DNA of 64,000 nt, from NCBI GenBank assembly GCA_015680685.1, contig MNCI01023742.1, positions 1,716,089 through 1,780,088 on the forward strand, written 5' to 3'. Of the stretch, positions 34,843 to 46,268 are shown piece after piece. The notes below the pieces were generated by a model, which worked only from the letters and a program-made list of their open reading frames with translations, searched no databases and had not been told where the DNA came from. Source of the stretch: Gnetum montanum. Its lineage: Eukaryota > Streptophyta > Gnetopsida > Gnetales > Gnetaceae. Every line of letters begins with the position of its first letter. Position 1 is the first letter of the stretch. A program made the position numbers and the translations under genes.

Positions 34843-36461
34843 ACCAAACCTTTCCATGAGCTTAGAATAGACAATATTCATACTACCTCTATTGGTGGAC
34901 AACCTTGCTCGCTATTTCGGATCTCCTCCTTCCAACTCAGTTGTGGGGGAGATGGCCACCTATGCCAACCATCCTAAGCCCTCAACCCTTTTTATATTTT
35001 TTGTTTTACACATTTCTTAAATCTTTCTTATTTTTTTTACACCATCGTTCACATTTTTACTATTTCTTTGTTTGGTTGATTTACTTTCATTCGTCATACA
35101 ATAAGTGCTCCTGATGGTGGATTGAATTATATACTATTGATTGCTAATGTTTGGTTATTACCTCTGAGTTATGATGCTATTATTATGATATGGTTCTTTT
35201 GATAAAACAGGCAATGAGTCCACGTCATCTAGTCATCCATTCAACTCTGTGGTCTCCCTTGGCTTGGAACTGTGCAGTCCCTTTTTTCTAGTCAACTTCT
35301 TAATAAATTGGTGGCTTGGTATTTTTCAAACTAAAGGAACGACTCAATGGTTGAAACGGGTGTGACTTCAAGGGGATTCAATGCATTTGTGTTGGCCATT
35401 CTCTTGGGTCCTGGGATGCTTTTTCTTGGGTTTTCCACCATTCTGCCGTTGATCAAATATCAAGAAGCTAAGTGAATAAAAATAAGTTTTTGCATGGTGT
35501 GGTTCTCATGCAAAAAAAAAGAAAAAAAAAACAAGTGGGAATTCAAAGCACACCCCTTAGACATAATAAAGAAATATGGGATACAAGCATTGGTTATGGC
35601 ACTGGAAAGACATGTTACCCATGCTTGAAGGTTCCCTCTAACTAAGGCCCTTTCTTGCTTCCTCCTTCTCCATCTCTCTCTCCTTGGGATGGTGGTGGAT
35701 CTTTGGGTAAGCATTCTTGTTGCTTCAAGGGGATGGATTGGCCAAGTGTATTGATGCGATGGTTAGTTTGAGTCCGGATTTGGAATGAGTTCTACTCAGT
35801 CACATTAACCATGACATACACAACGGACTTTACACAACTTTGCTCTTGGGATTCCATTCCATTTCTACTCTCCATATTTCTTTCCATTTTCCACCTCATT
35901 GCCAATTTTATGAATAGTCCATATCTTGGTTGATGCATTATTTTTCCTTGGTAAACTCTTGTGGGGAAGTTTTTTAACTCTTTCTTCCAAATGACATTCC
36001 TAGAGTCTATAGACTCTTTGGTTTGTGGGTTTGTTAGGGCATAAAGGGCATGAGCCTGCTTTGGGGAGGACCCACTGGCATTCCTTTTTGGTGCAATTGT
36101 TAAGTTCTTTTTCTTAAACATCCTCTACAATCAACCATTTCTCGTTTCATCCCCATCTTTGACATCCACTTTATTGGCATTGCCGTTGTTATTTTTCCCA
36201 TCTTTCTTGTTCCTTATATTTTTCCATCTTATTGCTACTAGAGGTTTGCTCTTACTCGTGGGGGCCTTAGCAAAATTTTTTCAATTTCTCCATTCTACTA
36301 CTTACCTAACCCCTACACCTTGGGTAGTTATCAGTAATAAACCTCTAACCCAGTTTCTGCCATAACCATAACCCAGCCAATGCACTTTATATCAAGGCAA
36401 GGGATCAATTGCATTGTGGCTTACTTATCCTTGCTCATTCATGGTTGTGTTGTGTGTGCAG
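34843..36461 (+). other. 3' non-coding block of element C
   Basis: No gene. It begins with the TTGTGGGGGAGATGG tract (34940) and contains CATCTAGTCATCCATTCAAC (35226), GGTGTGACTTCAAGGGG (35358), CTGGAAAGACATGTTACCC (35601) and TTGGGGAGGACCCACT (36061), matching A and B in order. It ends in TGTGTGTGCAG before the ATG at 36462, a strong splice acceptor-like site. Confidence 0.6.
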
Positions 36462-36840
36462 ATGGTGATTACACAAACTATGGATTAGAATAGGAGGAAG
36501 CACTCGGGATGGACGGGAGCTGGAACATTTATGCTGGGAACAAGTCTGGTCGCGTGGCTATGGATAAACAATAGAGGGCGCAATCTCAGCATTGGTAGCA
36601 ACATGCCTTATTTTCCTTTCTATCTCTTTCTCTTCAAGCTATCAAGTGAAGGTCTGGATGTCATCCATGTATAGTGTTCACCACAAAGGGTGTGAACACC
36701 AATGTTGTAATATGTTTGTTGATCGGTTCATCGAGCACTTTGAGTCTATTATTCCTTGTCGTTATTAGTTCTCATTCAGTCAATAATCCCATAATTTTTT
36801 AATATTTTGTAAGGAACTTGAGGATGAGTTTTTATTCAGT
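36462..36840 (+). pseudogene. Remnant of the third ORF in element C
   Basis: ATG at 36462 follows GTGCAG directly, in the same position as the third ORF starts of A and B. The frame meets a TAG at codon 9, and only about 380 bases remain before the polypurine tract at 36841, compared with about 2.9 kb in B. No match to B's protein is obvious; I infer that the ORF was deleted in C. Confidence 0.45.
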
Positions 36841-36850
36841 CATGGGGGTA

Positions 36851-37647
36851 TGATGAGCTGCGATATTGTGGCCTTCCATGTGATATCACGTATGCGATAT
36901 CACAGCCTACCTCATTACCTATAAATAAGAGGCAGGCGCACTTCGTTTGGATAGTTAATCTTAGTCCCTTACCCAAACTCTTACCTTTTCTTCCTCTAAG
37001 AGTTAGAATTATTTCTACATGCCCGCAGTAGGAGTCATAAAGTGAACGAATTTTTATTCGAGCATTGTGTACCTGAGCACACCTTGTGTACGAAAATAAA
37101 GACGAACTTTATGATAAACCTTGCAGCATTCAGAATAGATTAATTAATGTTAATTATCGTTACTTAATGCTTTCCTTAGTTAATTAATGATTCTCTCTGT
37201 CCCTACAACTTGCCTAAGTAAGCACACACAGTATGATCACTTTGAGCATGCGTGTAACACTTGGTAACCCAGTAATGATTAGCGTTTGGTAATCCCAATA
37301 GTGTTGCACTGGTTTAAGATGTATACGGCAAGTGAGAATGGATACTGGTGTTAGGATCAGTTAGAGCCTAGTTAATAAGTAGTCGAATTAAATTAGTTAC
37401 TTAGTTATCTCTCTCCTCCCTTATTAGCAGCAGGACATAAACACAAAAAAAAGTATAAAAATCATATGCCTTAAGTTTACTTAACCATACAATTGTGACA
37501 TACAAGTAAGCTTGGGAAGACAACAATTGATCAACCCATTCTTGTTCCACAAAGGCGCATAAGCACTTAGTCCTTGGAATTCAACTGGATTTTGTGTGGA
37601 CGCTCGTATTCGTATGGTTGAGTGTAGGGATACCTCACCACTCATCA
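36851..37647 (+). repeat. 3' LTR of element C
   Basis: It starts TGATGAG at 36851, just after CATGGGGGTA, and ends CTCATCA at 37647. TATAAATA lies at 36920-36927. CTTAG follows at 37648-37652. Confidence 0.95.
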
Positions 37648-37652
37648 CTTAG

Positions 37653-38187
37653 ACTAATGTTTATTATTTTGACTTAATATAATATTTATTATTTTCCTAA
37701 TTACTAATTTACTTTCTATGCACTTTACGTTTACTATTGTTAAGTGGAATGAGTACAACTGATCTCGAACACTTAAGTGTAATTACTTGGTAACCTAGTA
37801 GTACTATCACTTGGTATGCCCAATAGTGAAGTACTTGGTAATCCTAGTAGTAGCTACACAAAGTTCAAGGTGTGAAAGGAAGGTCAGCTCTGGATGCTTA
37901 TTGCCATAGGCTAGATTAGATACCTTTATCACTTTTAGACTTAGAATTATTTTCACTTCTTACAATGAATACTAGGAGAATGGTCCAAACAACATTAATT
38001 ATCATACACTTGACCATGAGTTAAACCATATGCATTGATTTTACTAGCTCATGTGGGAAGACAACAACCATGAACTCTAATCAATTACTAGCATAATCAC
38101 ATTGCCTTGTCTACAAAATTCGACTAGGCTACACATGAACACTCGTATCTCATATGGTTGGGAGTTGGATTACTCCACCACTCATCA
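37653..38187 (+). repeat. 3' LTR of element B, right piece
   Basis: It continues the LTR broken at 28043. GGAATGAGTACAACTGATC, ACTTGGTAA and CTAGTAGT blocks parallel A's LTR (210-290), and it ends CCACTCATCA. Confidence 0.85.
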
Positions 38188-39200
38188 ACCTTCCTTATTT
38201 ATCTAGTTGATTACTTTGTTACTTTGCAACTTCATAACCTTGTAAATGGTTTGGTTTTTGTATACAATGTCTCCTTTGCTACTCTTTGGTAGCATCTCTT
38301 AATGCTTCTTAGCTTAACGTCTATGATGCATTGCTTTCAATGCTTTTGAGTCAACATGTAACTTTTTAAGTAATTAATGACCCTTAAAGGCTGTATTATT
38401 TAAGCTTTCTTTCCTTAATCATCTTATAATTTCAAGGTTTTGGCTTTACCCTTGGTACTCTACATAAGTATTTTTTTTCATATATTTGACTTATGAGTTG
38501 TAAGTAATTTTACGCACTCCTCTAATATGTGAGTACTTTGACTTAGTTGTTGTTTAAGGTTCTACACTTTTGAATATCTTCATGCATTGTAAATTAATGT
38601 TAAAATTATTATATTTAAAGTTTGTGAGCTTTAATAAAACTAGTAAAAATTAGAAAAATAAAAGTAAAATATTGTTGTATTACTGCTAGTTGCAACTCAT
38701 TTGTTGGTATGCACATTGTTGTTATCACTACAAAGTTTTAAACTTCTCTGTCTCATTTACAAATTTCTTTTCCTTTATTATTAATATGATTTTCATGATT
38801 CTCTTATTTTAAGAACTTTAATATTGCTTTTGATCTTTGTTGATACTTCAACTTGTGTTTGATCTTAAAATGCTTAATTTCATAAGTTTTAAGGGGCTTT
38901 TAATAAATCTTTCATTCTTCTTCCTTTAAACATAAAATTTTTCTTCTTGAATTTTTAAATTTCAAAATAATTTTTTATAACTAAATTCCATGTTTTGTTC
39001 TCCTTTAGCTCTAATGCCATGTTAAAGTATAGTTTTACACCTTGTAGCAACTTTAGCTTTACTAAAATAAAAAAGGATATAAATAATTATTTTACGATTT
39101 TTTATGTACACAACAAAAACATTTTTATGGATATGATACTCATATAATACTAATAGTTTATTACATCTATGTAGACCTAAAGGATTTTTCATACAAATGA
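38188..39200. other. AT-rich sequence without a recognisable gene
   Basis: It has no long ORF and no motif I can name. It may include the 3' end of the LINE that lies at higher coordinates on the minus strand. Confidence 0.4.
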
Positions 39201-41930
39201 ACTTCTGCAAAATACATTAGTAGCAATAAATCCTATGTATAATAGATGTATCCAATATTTATGTAACCTAAGCATGTCCTTTATATAATTTCCTAGAATG
39301 AAAGCTGGCATCTTAAATAGATCATACAAAGAATAACTAGAGATTTTTTATTTTCTTTAGAAGAAATTTGTTCTACAAAATTCTAATAATATATGTTATG
39401 CATCTTCTACCACTTTTAGTAAATATAGTCAACATATTTAATCTATCTTTATGCTACTCATTGTTCTATCTTCCAATTTCAACTTAGAGATGGTTTTATC
39501 ACATTCTTACTTTGCTAATTAGTGCTCTCATTATGTCTACCAACTCTAATATTTTAAAAGTAATATTGAAGCATTGTTTTGTATTTTTGCCTCATTTTTC
39601 CATTTAAAACTTTATCTTACAAAGTTTCCAAACTTGTTCTAAATGTATTATTCCATCAGTATGATTAACACTCCATTTTTGTAGCCACAATCATCCTTCA
39701 TAAAACCATCCTCATTGTTGAAAGTTTTGGATGATCTCTCTTGAGATCTTATTGCAATTTTTATTTCTCAAGTAGAATGTTAAGAATTGATACATCACTT
39801 CAACATCCATTAAAAACAAATTAGCTTCTAAGAAAAGTGTTACATATGAAACTTGAGTTTTCACTTTGAATTCTTCTAACAAGAATTGTTTTTGAAGCTT
39901 TTAATTTTTTCAACGATTATTGATCAAAACCTAGGCCCCACACCATACATTCATAAAGCATTATAGTTTGTACAATTTTTTGAAAAAGATATTTTTAAAT
40001 TGTTTAAGTAGAACTATTTTGATTGCAACATTTCTTTTTCATGGTATGGAAAGTCTTCTATCAATTTACAACTCAATATGATTTGCAATGCTTCTACTTA
40101 TAGTTTTGAAATCATTCTACTTCCAAATATATGTAAGCATCCACAATCTCAAATCTTTTATTATTTAGCTGGACAATATGATAACTTTTATTAGTTTTAC
40201 AAATTAGCACTTTTATTTTTTCAACAATCACCTTTATTTTTGTATAGTCATAAAACTTTTATAATTGATGAAACATTTCTTTTAACCTTACTTATTAATT
40301 TTCTATTAATGCTACCTCATTTGTAAAGCTTAAAAATCATATCTATAATTGATTTACTTTAATAACATAATTTGTCAGTACTTCTTTAATCCACCATTCT
40401 AGTTCATCAATAAAAATGCCAAACAAAGTTGGTGGACGAGGATAGCCTTGGTTTACTCCTATTTTACTATGGAACTAACAAGTTTATTATTTTTAGGGTA
40501 TGTAGTGGTTAAGAAGATGGGATATCTCTTGGGATGACATGTAGTAAAATCCTATGCATATTTACTAGCTAGTTAAGTAGAAATTTTTAACATAGGTGTG
40601 GTCTAATGTAGAAGGCAAGAAATAATTTTACTTACATCAAATTAGATCTAATAAATAGATGCAGAAGCTGACTATTTCTCAGCTAGTATTCTAATCAATT
40701 ACTAGAATGCTATCAGTAACCTTTGCCTAAGTTCACATCATCTTATAATTAAAAGTGGAAGATGGATTCAACTTCCTCAAGAAGAGCACATTTGTAGGTT
40801 TTTTAAGTCAAGAGCTCTTGAACATGAGTTACATGTGTTTCTTTTTTGTGTTGTGACTATCCACTTGAAACATTGCTATAATATTACAACAAAAAACTTG
40901 TATGATTTGTTTTTGTTTCTTCCATTAATGCTTTGTTAATTTGTAAAATGTATTTTATTTTTCATGAAGATGTAATATTTATCCAATAGATCTTATGGGT
41001 CTTCAGATGTAATAAATCTTCAATTTTAATTTCAATTGAAAAATTATTTCTATGTATAAATTTTGGATGGCATTGAGTAAACCATAATCAACACTAAGTT
41101 TGATAAGTCTCCTCCATAATTGATCTCTCACATAGAGTCAAAAGATTTAGCAAAATCTACAAAATAAATATATGTTTTACCTTGTTTGTTCACTATTTGT
41201 TCAATGCAATATGTAAGAGTAACTAAATGATCTAGTGTTAATGTTTTATTTTTATAATCCAACTTAGGAAACAACACATAAATTATTTTTTCTACCTAAG
41301 ATTCTAATTTTTTCTCCAAAATGGTACATAACAATTTTGCAAATAAGGTACTAATCATGATTAATATGTAGTTATTTAAATACGAATTATCTTCTTTTTT
41401 ATAAAGCATAATAGTTCTATTAATCATTCACTATTTAGTCAAATCATTTTGAAGTCTTTCATTAAGCATTTTCCAAGTCTCAACTAACTTTCTACCATAT
41501 TTCAATAATTGAGCATACAATTCTTCTACATCTAAAGGTTTTCTACAAACTAATTTATCATTTTCCTCTACTACTTTATCATACCTAAGATGTAAAATAT
41601 TGAGGAGCATGTAACTAGTTGTGCTATTTGTCTCATGATGAAACAAATTTTTGTAGATATACCTTTTATATATGCAAATGGAATATCATTACTTGAAGAA
41701 ACTTTAGTTCCAAATGAGTTTCTAAAAATTTCATGGATATTGCTTTATTATTTGCATCATATTATTTTGATGCTCTTTAATAAATTTTCTCTCTCTCAAA
41801 GCAATTTTACGTAGTGCTTATTCAAAGTTTTTTGTTACAAGAATTTTTGATGGCTAACGTTGGTTGCAAACATTCTTTATCAAACTACTTCTTCTTACCT
41901 ATACACTTCTATTGCATAGGTATATTTTTT
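39200..41930 (-). mobile_element. Decayed LINE (non-LTR retrotransposon), ORF2 remnant
   Basis: Read on the minus strand, the order of a plant LINE ORF2 is seen. K(stop)FDKEC lies near 41890-41873 (the usual WFDKEC linker). Then come an open segment 41646-41431, MLYKKEDNSYLNNY and STLFAKLLCTILEKKLES (41419-41300), LDHLVTL (41236), IYFVDFAKSFDSM (41175-41130), GVNQGYPRPPTLFGIFIDELE (40455-40396), then FLSFTNEVALI where YADDV is expected (near 40330). A C-terminal segment is near 39900-39750. Numerous stops and loss of the YADD aspartates show it is dead. LINE type is not settled. Confidence 0.8.
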
Positions 41931-42675
41931 ATTTTAGCTTTTAGCAGTATGTCTTCTACTAATCTTTAGAGTTTTTTATTTTTAACAAAATTTGTACCTT
42001 TTGCTGGAAAGGCTTTGTATTTGTAATTGTAATATGTCTTCTTATTTTTTATCATTGTTTATAGTTACAATGCATTCCTTTAATGAAAACTTGTAGAAAG
42101 TGATGTGGAGATTCTATTAATTTACCACCAACCTAAAAGGTAATAATTATTGGTCTATTTTGAGTAGTTGCTTGCAGGTTCCTTTATTTATGAACTTGTT
42201 TGTGGACTTTGATTGGAATATTTCCTATTGGCCTATCTCACGTGGGATTGAATTCTATTTACTCTTTGTTTATCTTCATAACTTGACCCTAATATCTTCA
42301 TTCTCTAACTTTATTGTGGGTAAGTTTTGTCCTTCCGTCTATAGTTCATGAGATGAACTCATCACTTCTTTATGGGTTAACTTATTAACTCACATACTTT
42401 TATATACATTTCTGTCCTTGTCTTCTTTTTATCTTTTTGGATGCTTCTTTCTTCCTCTTTATTAGTTCAATTGTGCATACTTCTTATGGTTGCAAATTCA
42501 ATGATTTATATTTCTTATTAAAGGATGTAACTATTCACATTGTGTCTTGGAATCATTTATGAATAATAGTTAGAACATTTAACAACTTTTTATGAGTTTT
42601 CTAACTAACAAAATAAAGAACATAATGATTTGTGGTTATTTCCCAATACTATCTATGGCTTTCTTAAAATGCAAA
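41931..42675. other. AT-rich stretch, possible 5' part of the LINE
   Basis: By position an endonuclease domain would be expected here on the minus strand, but I could not find its motifs. A short frame on the plus strand (42160-42351) has no family resemblance. Confidence 0.35.
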
Positions 42676-42740
42676 AATCATCATCATCATCATCATTCTA
42701 GCCTTGTCCCAACACCATAAGGTTGGCTACATGAATTATT
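42676..42740 (-). mobile_element. RTE-type LINE 3' tail
   Basis: On the plus strand (ATC)n at about 42677-42697 is followed by TAGCCTTGTCCCAACACC and GGTTGGCTACATGAAT. The reverse complement is the familiar 3' end of plant RTE LINEs: ATTCATGTAGCCAACC, then GGGACAAGGCTA, then a trinucleotide tail. The body at higher coordinates is not recognised. Confidence 0.6.
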
Positions 42741-42807
42741 TTGCAACATTTACTTCTATAAAGATTTAGATTTTTGTTTATTTGCAATTTCTTCATATCA
42801 TCTTCAA

Positions 42808-42864
42808 TTATCTATGGTTGCTATTGCCTTAGCAATTATCTATGGTTGAGGGAATGCCTTAGCA
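42808..42864 (+). repeat. Short direct repeat
   Basis: AATTATCTATGGTTG...GCCTTAGCAATT occurs twice in direct succession with a period of about 29 bases. Confidence 0.7.
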
Positions 42865-43014
42865 ATTGCAAAATTTGAGGAGAAAGAAAAAGAACTCATT
42901 CATGAGGTTTGGCATGATTTTACAACTAGCTACCGACTTGACACTAATCCTCCTACTTTTATTGATAGGCTTGGGATGGACATTGGTAGAGTTTGGAATG
43001 CAAAAACCATTTAA
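42850..43014 (+). pseudogene. Unidentified ORF remnant
   Basis: An open frame of 54 codons between TGA (42847) and TAA (43012) has non-random protein character: KELIHEVWHDFTTSYRL then DTNPPTFIDRLGMDIG and RVWNAKTI. I do not recognise the family. Codon use and residue mix look like a real coding relic, unlike the AT-rich surroundings. There is no start codon in the kept part. Confidence 0.35.
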
Positions 43015-43379
43015 GGAATTCTAAAAATAAAATAACAATTTTTAGTTTCAACAATTTCTTTGCATGATGCTTGTATATCAATTTTTGTCCATTGTAGTAT
43101 CACAAGAGCATAGGTTGGTCTTAAGGTTTCCATATTTGCAACACTTCCATAATACTTCTTTACAATTGGAAGTTGCTAGATTGTTAGAAGTTCTCACTAA
43201 GATGTCATAGATGGTATACATTTAGCATCCCTTGGGCTTGTTTACCATTTTGTGGTTGGATAGGCCTCTATTAAGATTGTAGCCTTTTTTCAATAGTATT
43301 CATTTTTTTCAATTTATAGAGGGTATTCAAATTTGAAAGAATGACTATAAGTACACCCCAAGACACATTACCAACATGA

Positions 43380-43545
43380 TAAAAAATCATCACCTAGAGG
43401 CTCAATGCTCATCTCGCCAAAGCAAGGTCTAGGGAGGGTTGGTGGATGGACAAAAGCCTACCGTCTTTTGAGTGGTTCTATCCAATCTCAAACCTAGGTC
43501 TTATGACTTGAGAAACAAGCACCTTACCATCTCTAATGCTATAAT
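43380..43545 (-). mobile_element. tRNA-derived SINE candidate
   Basis: On the minus strand GAGATGGTAAGGTGCTTG is followed about 25 bases later by GGTTTGAGATT (complement of 43484-43494), a fair RNA polymerase III B box. A CT- and GG-rich body (AGACGGTAGGCTTTTGTCC) follows. The A box is weak. Confidence 0.4.
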
Positions 43546-43714
43546 AATAATATGCCTAATTTATTATACCTAAAGATAAAATTTTACAAAACTATTTTTT
43601 TTGGTGAATGACAAATCTTAAACAAAATTTTATATAAGTTATTTAAGTTACCAATGTTGATTTTAGGTCATTATATAAGAGAAATATTCAAACCACATAT
43701 ATATTAACTTGTTA

Positions 43715-43790
43715 CTAATAGGTGGCTCAAGTGGTTAGTTCATTGTCTTGTTAGGTATAAGGTCTCCATTTTATGATAACTAGTCATTAT
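43715..43790 (+). mobile_element. Possible SINE head
   Basis: TGGCTCAAGTGG at about 43723 fits the tRNA A-box pattern, and GGTCTCCATTT about 37 bases on is a poor B box. It may be an old SINE or chance. Confidence 0.3.
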
Positions 43791-44525
43791 TTACTTTTTA
43801 CTTGGTTTTCTGTTTTTTTTCACCTACTACATGTTTCATTGTCCCATTGTCTTAGAAAAGTCAAAGCAATTGAAGATATGCAAAGACTAGTAAATAAGTA
43901 AGAATCTAGCTCTTTATAGAGGCTGATGGTGAAAGATAGCTCATACTACTTTGTTAGGACAAGGCTAAGATGAGGAGGATGGCGCTTTAACCATGAACCA
44001 AACAAGCCTACCCAAACATTGAAACTAAAACCAAAATTATAGGAAGTCCATATAATTGTATAAACATATCAACTTTTATAATATAGAAGTTGATTTTTAA
44101 ATTCAAGAGAATTAATTAATTAATGAAAATTTTCTCCCTTATGTTCCAAAATTTGGGTTCCCAACACCCACAAATGTTCTCCACACATGACCTCGTTCCG
44201 AAAATATTTATAGAAAAAACAAAAGAAATCATTGAATTCACATGAAAACAATTAGTTCTGTGCATTGATAAGCTTGGAACTATAAGTTGACACTACCTTT
44301 CACGAACATGATTCACTTTGAAATATCAATTTATAATCTCCGACAGGGCACGCTGATTGTTAAGTAGCGCTTAAACTTCCGTATCGCACTCAAAAAGATG
44401 TTCATGTTCACCTCTGTAGATTCTTCAAAAATACCAATGAGAAAGACGATTTTTGAAAGCTGTATTTTAAGTGCCACTTGAATTTTCTATTCTGGGTAGG
44501 AATTGCTGCAGGAATCATCAAATTC
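43791..44525. other. 5' flank of the J-like gene
   Basis: There is no other gene. It is AT-rich with mixed sequence near 44340-44420. No clear TATA box could be chosen. Confidence 0.4.
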
Positions 44526-45821
44526 ATGGCGTCGAATCCGAATGATCCGGCGACGATAGCAGAAGCAACGAGGCTGCTGCATTTCGCTCACAGCAAAATT
44601 CGTGTTCAAGACTGGCAAGCTGCAACCCAATTATGCGTTGCATCTCAGAATCTGTGCAACTCCAAGGCCTGTTTGATGACCACGGCCATTATCAATGTTA
44701 TTCAGAACGCTCAGCGCAAATTCAAAATCGAGACCAAAAACGGAGACGTGGAAGTGGGTTACTTGTACAAAATTCTACAAGTTAATGACATCCATTGTAC
44801 TGAATTCGTCATTCATGAAATGCATGCAAAGCTGGTTAAGCTTTTAGATCCCAAGGAAAACAAGTTCGTCGGTGCAGAAACGGCCCTTGGACTTGTAAAC
44901 TTCGCTTATAAATTTCTCTCCGACCAGAAAAAGCGCCAAGAGTACAACCGGCTTCTTCAATATGTGCATGTGGAATCCCAGCAGAGTACCCAGAAAGATT
45001 ATCAAGAAAAGAAAGAATCCAATGCCCAAAAAGATTCTCAAAAGAAGAATGATGCAGAATCCAAAAATGCCCAGAAAAATTCTCAAGAAAAGAAAGATGC
45101 AGAAATCAAGAATACCAGGAAGGGTGCAGATTTCAAGAACACCCAACAGGGTGCTGCAGCAGAATTCGACAATAACCAGACGAAGAAAGCTGCAGAATTG
45201 AACAAGCAAGAAAAGAGAGATGCGGAATCCAAGAATAACCGGAAAGATTCTCAACAAAGGAAAGATGGAGAAATCAAGTATACCAGGAAACGCGGTCCAA
45301 GAAAGAAAAAGGAATTCCACAATAACCAGAAAGGTAATCAAGCCAAGAAATCTGCAGAATTGAACCAGCAACATAATCAGGAAGGCAGAGATGATACAGA
45401 ATTGAAGAAGAACGCCACCCAGGAATATAATCAAGAACAGGGGGAGTACGGAGAATTTTCTAGTGGCTTAAGAAAAAATCAGTCCAGGTATGCTAAAGTT
45501 ATGGAGGATGAGATGTTGAATCTTTTTTATGGGTTTTCGCCGTTTCAGGACAGGAATTCGCCCACTTATTGGACGGTTTGCAGCAACTGTCATGAGCAGT
45601 ACGAGTATGAGCGCATTCATGAGAACAAAACCATGGGTTGCTGGAATTGCAGGAAGCCATTTGTGGCAGTGGAAGCTTTCAAGGTTCCGTTAAAGCTTTT
45701 CAACATGATTACACCTGAAGAGGTGGGTTTCAGGCCAGAGGAGTGTGAGATTTTGCGCAAGAATTTAATGACGGAGAAGATAAAGGTGGCCAAATTACAG
45801 GATGCAAGTGGAAGCGGTTAA
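44526..45821 (+). CDS. J-domain-like protein with C-terminal zinc ribbon (plant DnaJ/DUF3444-type family)
   Basis: Single-exon gene of 431 residues. ATG 44526 (TTCATGGCG, good plant context) is chosen; the open frame reaches 44478 but only through a TTG. Residues 1-70 resemble the helical start of plant J proteins (ATRLLHFAHSKI). Residues 78-141 are J-like (YLYKILQVND ... NKFVGAETALGLVNFAYKFLSDQKKRQEYN), but the HPD that stimulates Hsp70 reads DPK (108-110). Residues 150-310 are a charged low-complexity repeat rich in KKDAE and KNxxK. The end holds a zinc ribbon, C352-x2-C355 and C372-x2-C375 in YWTVCSNCHEQYEY...CWNCRKPF, typical of this plant family. Hsp70 regulation is therefore doubtful; the function is unknown. 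Confidence 0.85.
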   Translation: MASNPNDPATIAEATRLLHFAHSKIRVQDWQAATQLCVASQNLCNSKACLMTTAIINVIQNAQRKFKIETKNGDVEVGYLYKILQVNDIHCTEFVIHEMHAKLVKLLDPKENKFVGAETALGLVNFAYKFLSDQKKRQEYNRLLQYVHVESQQSTQKDYQEKKESNAQKDSQKKNDAESKNAQKNSQEKKDAEIKNTRKGADFKNTQQGAAAEFDNNQTKKAAELNKQEKRDAESKNNRKDSQQRKDGEIKYTRKRGPRKKKEFHNNQKGNQAKKSAELNQQHNQEGRDDTELKKNATQEYNQEQGEYGEFSSGLRKNQSRYAKVMEDEMLNLFYGFSPFQDRNSPTYWTVCSNCHEQYEYERIHENKTMGCWNCRKPFVAVEAFKVPLKLFNMITPEEVGFRPEECEILRKNLMTEKIKVAKLQDASGSG

Positions 45822-46095
45822 AAGAAAACTGCATGAATTTGGAATTATGACTGCAGATGATTTTTTCTGGGTTGTGGGTACATAATTCTTCAGTGTTGTG
45901 ATTTTTTTTCAGAAACTTTAGTTAGGCGTCTCTGCGTCAGGGAGATAATGTCTCAGCTTTGGTTGTGGTTCTTTCTGTTTTCATAAACCAGGAAATTGAG
46001 TTTCTTTGCCTGTGATCTCAAATTTTTTCAGCTCAACGGAGTTACAATATCTATTATATTCTTTTTTAAACGGAGGAAATCTAAATTTTGTAATT

Positions 46096-46101
46096 AATAA
46101 A
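46096..46101 (+). terminator. Possible polyadenylation signal of the J-like gene
   Basis: AATAAA lies 275 bases after the stop, within an AT-rich 3' region. No nearer canonical hexamer was seen. Confidence 0.4.
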
Positions 46102-46268
46102 ACTCTGCTAGTCACGTTAGCAGTAAAATCCTGTTTCTATAAATCCTACTGCGTCTAACAAGTATATTAATATGTAAACTTGGCATTTAATTTCTTTGCT
46201 TTCTTTTGTTAAGGGAAGAGAGGCGATGAAGACATTATTATAGATAATAAGAAAACCCAAACAATTTC

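Larger units (their letters stand above)
28044..37647 (+). mobile_element. Element C: complete Athila-like Ty3/gypsy retrotransposon
   Basis: Its order is LTR (811 bases), tRNA-Asp primer site, gag, protease, RT, RNase H, integrase, 3' non-coding block, polypurine tract and LTR (797 bases), with a perfect CTTAG target duplication. It is the only Athila-type copy here with pol. The third ORF of A and B is reduced to an ATG after a splice-acceptor-like sequence (36462) and a short remnant. Stops and shifts are present throughout. Confidence 0.95.
6792..38187 (+). mobile_element. Element B: Athila-like, pol-less, host of D and C
   Basis: B is made of 6792-8813, 22047-28043 and 37653-38187, separated by the later insertions D and C. 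It contains gag, part of protease, a conserved non-coding block, a long third ORF, polypurine tract and 3' LTR. Its own 5' LTR and primer site are gone: the start is fused to A's 3' LTR. Pol from RT to integrase is absent. Continuity across D is shown by the protease-region match to C, and across C by the LTR match to A. Confidence 0.8.

Noticed and set aside
42676-42700. CRISPR-like or regulatory repeat at (ATC)n
   Set aside because: A plain trinucleotide run, explained by the RTE 3' tail.
44478-44525. Longer N-terminus for the J-like protein
   Set aside because: It would need a TTG start. The ATG at 44526 has a good context and gives the usual family start.
44844-45434. 196-codon minus-strand frame
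   Set aside because: It lies fully within the J-like gene's repeat region; its hydrophobic composition is the mirror of lysine/glutamate-rich codons.
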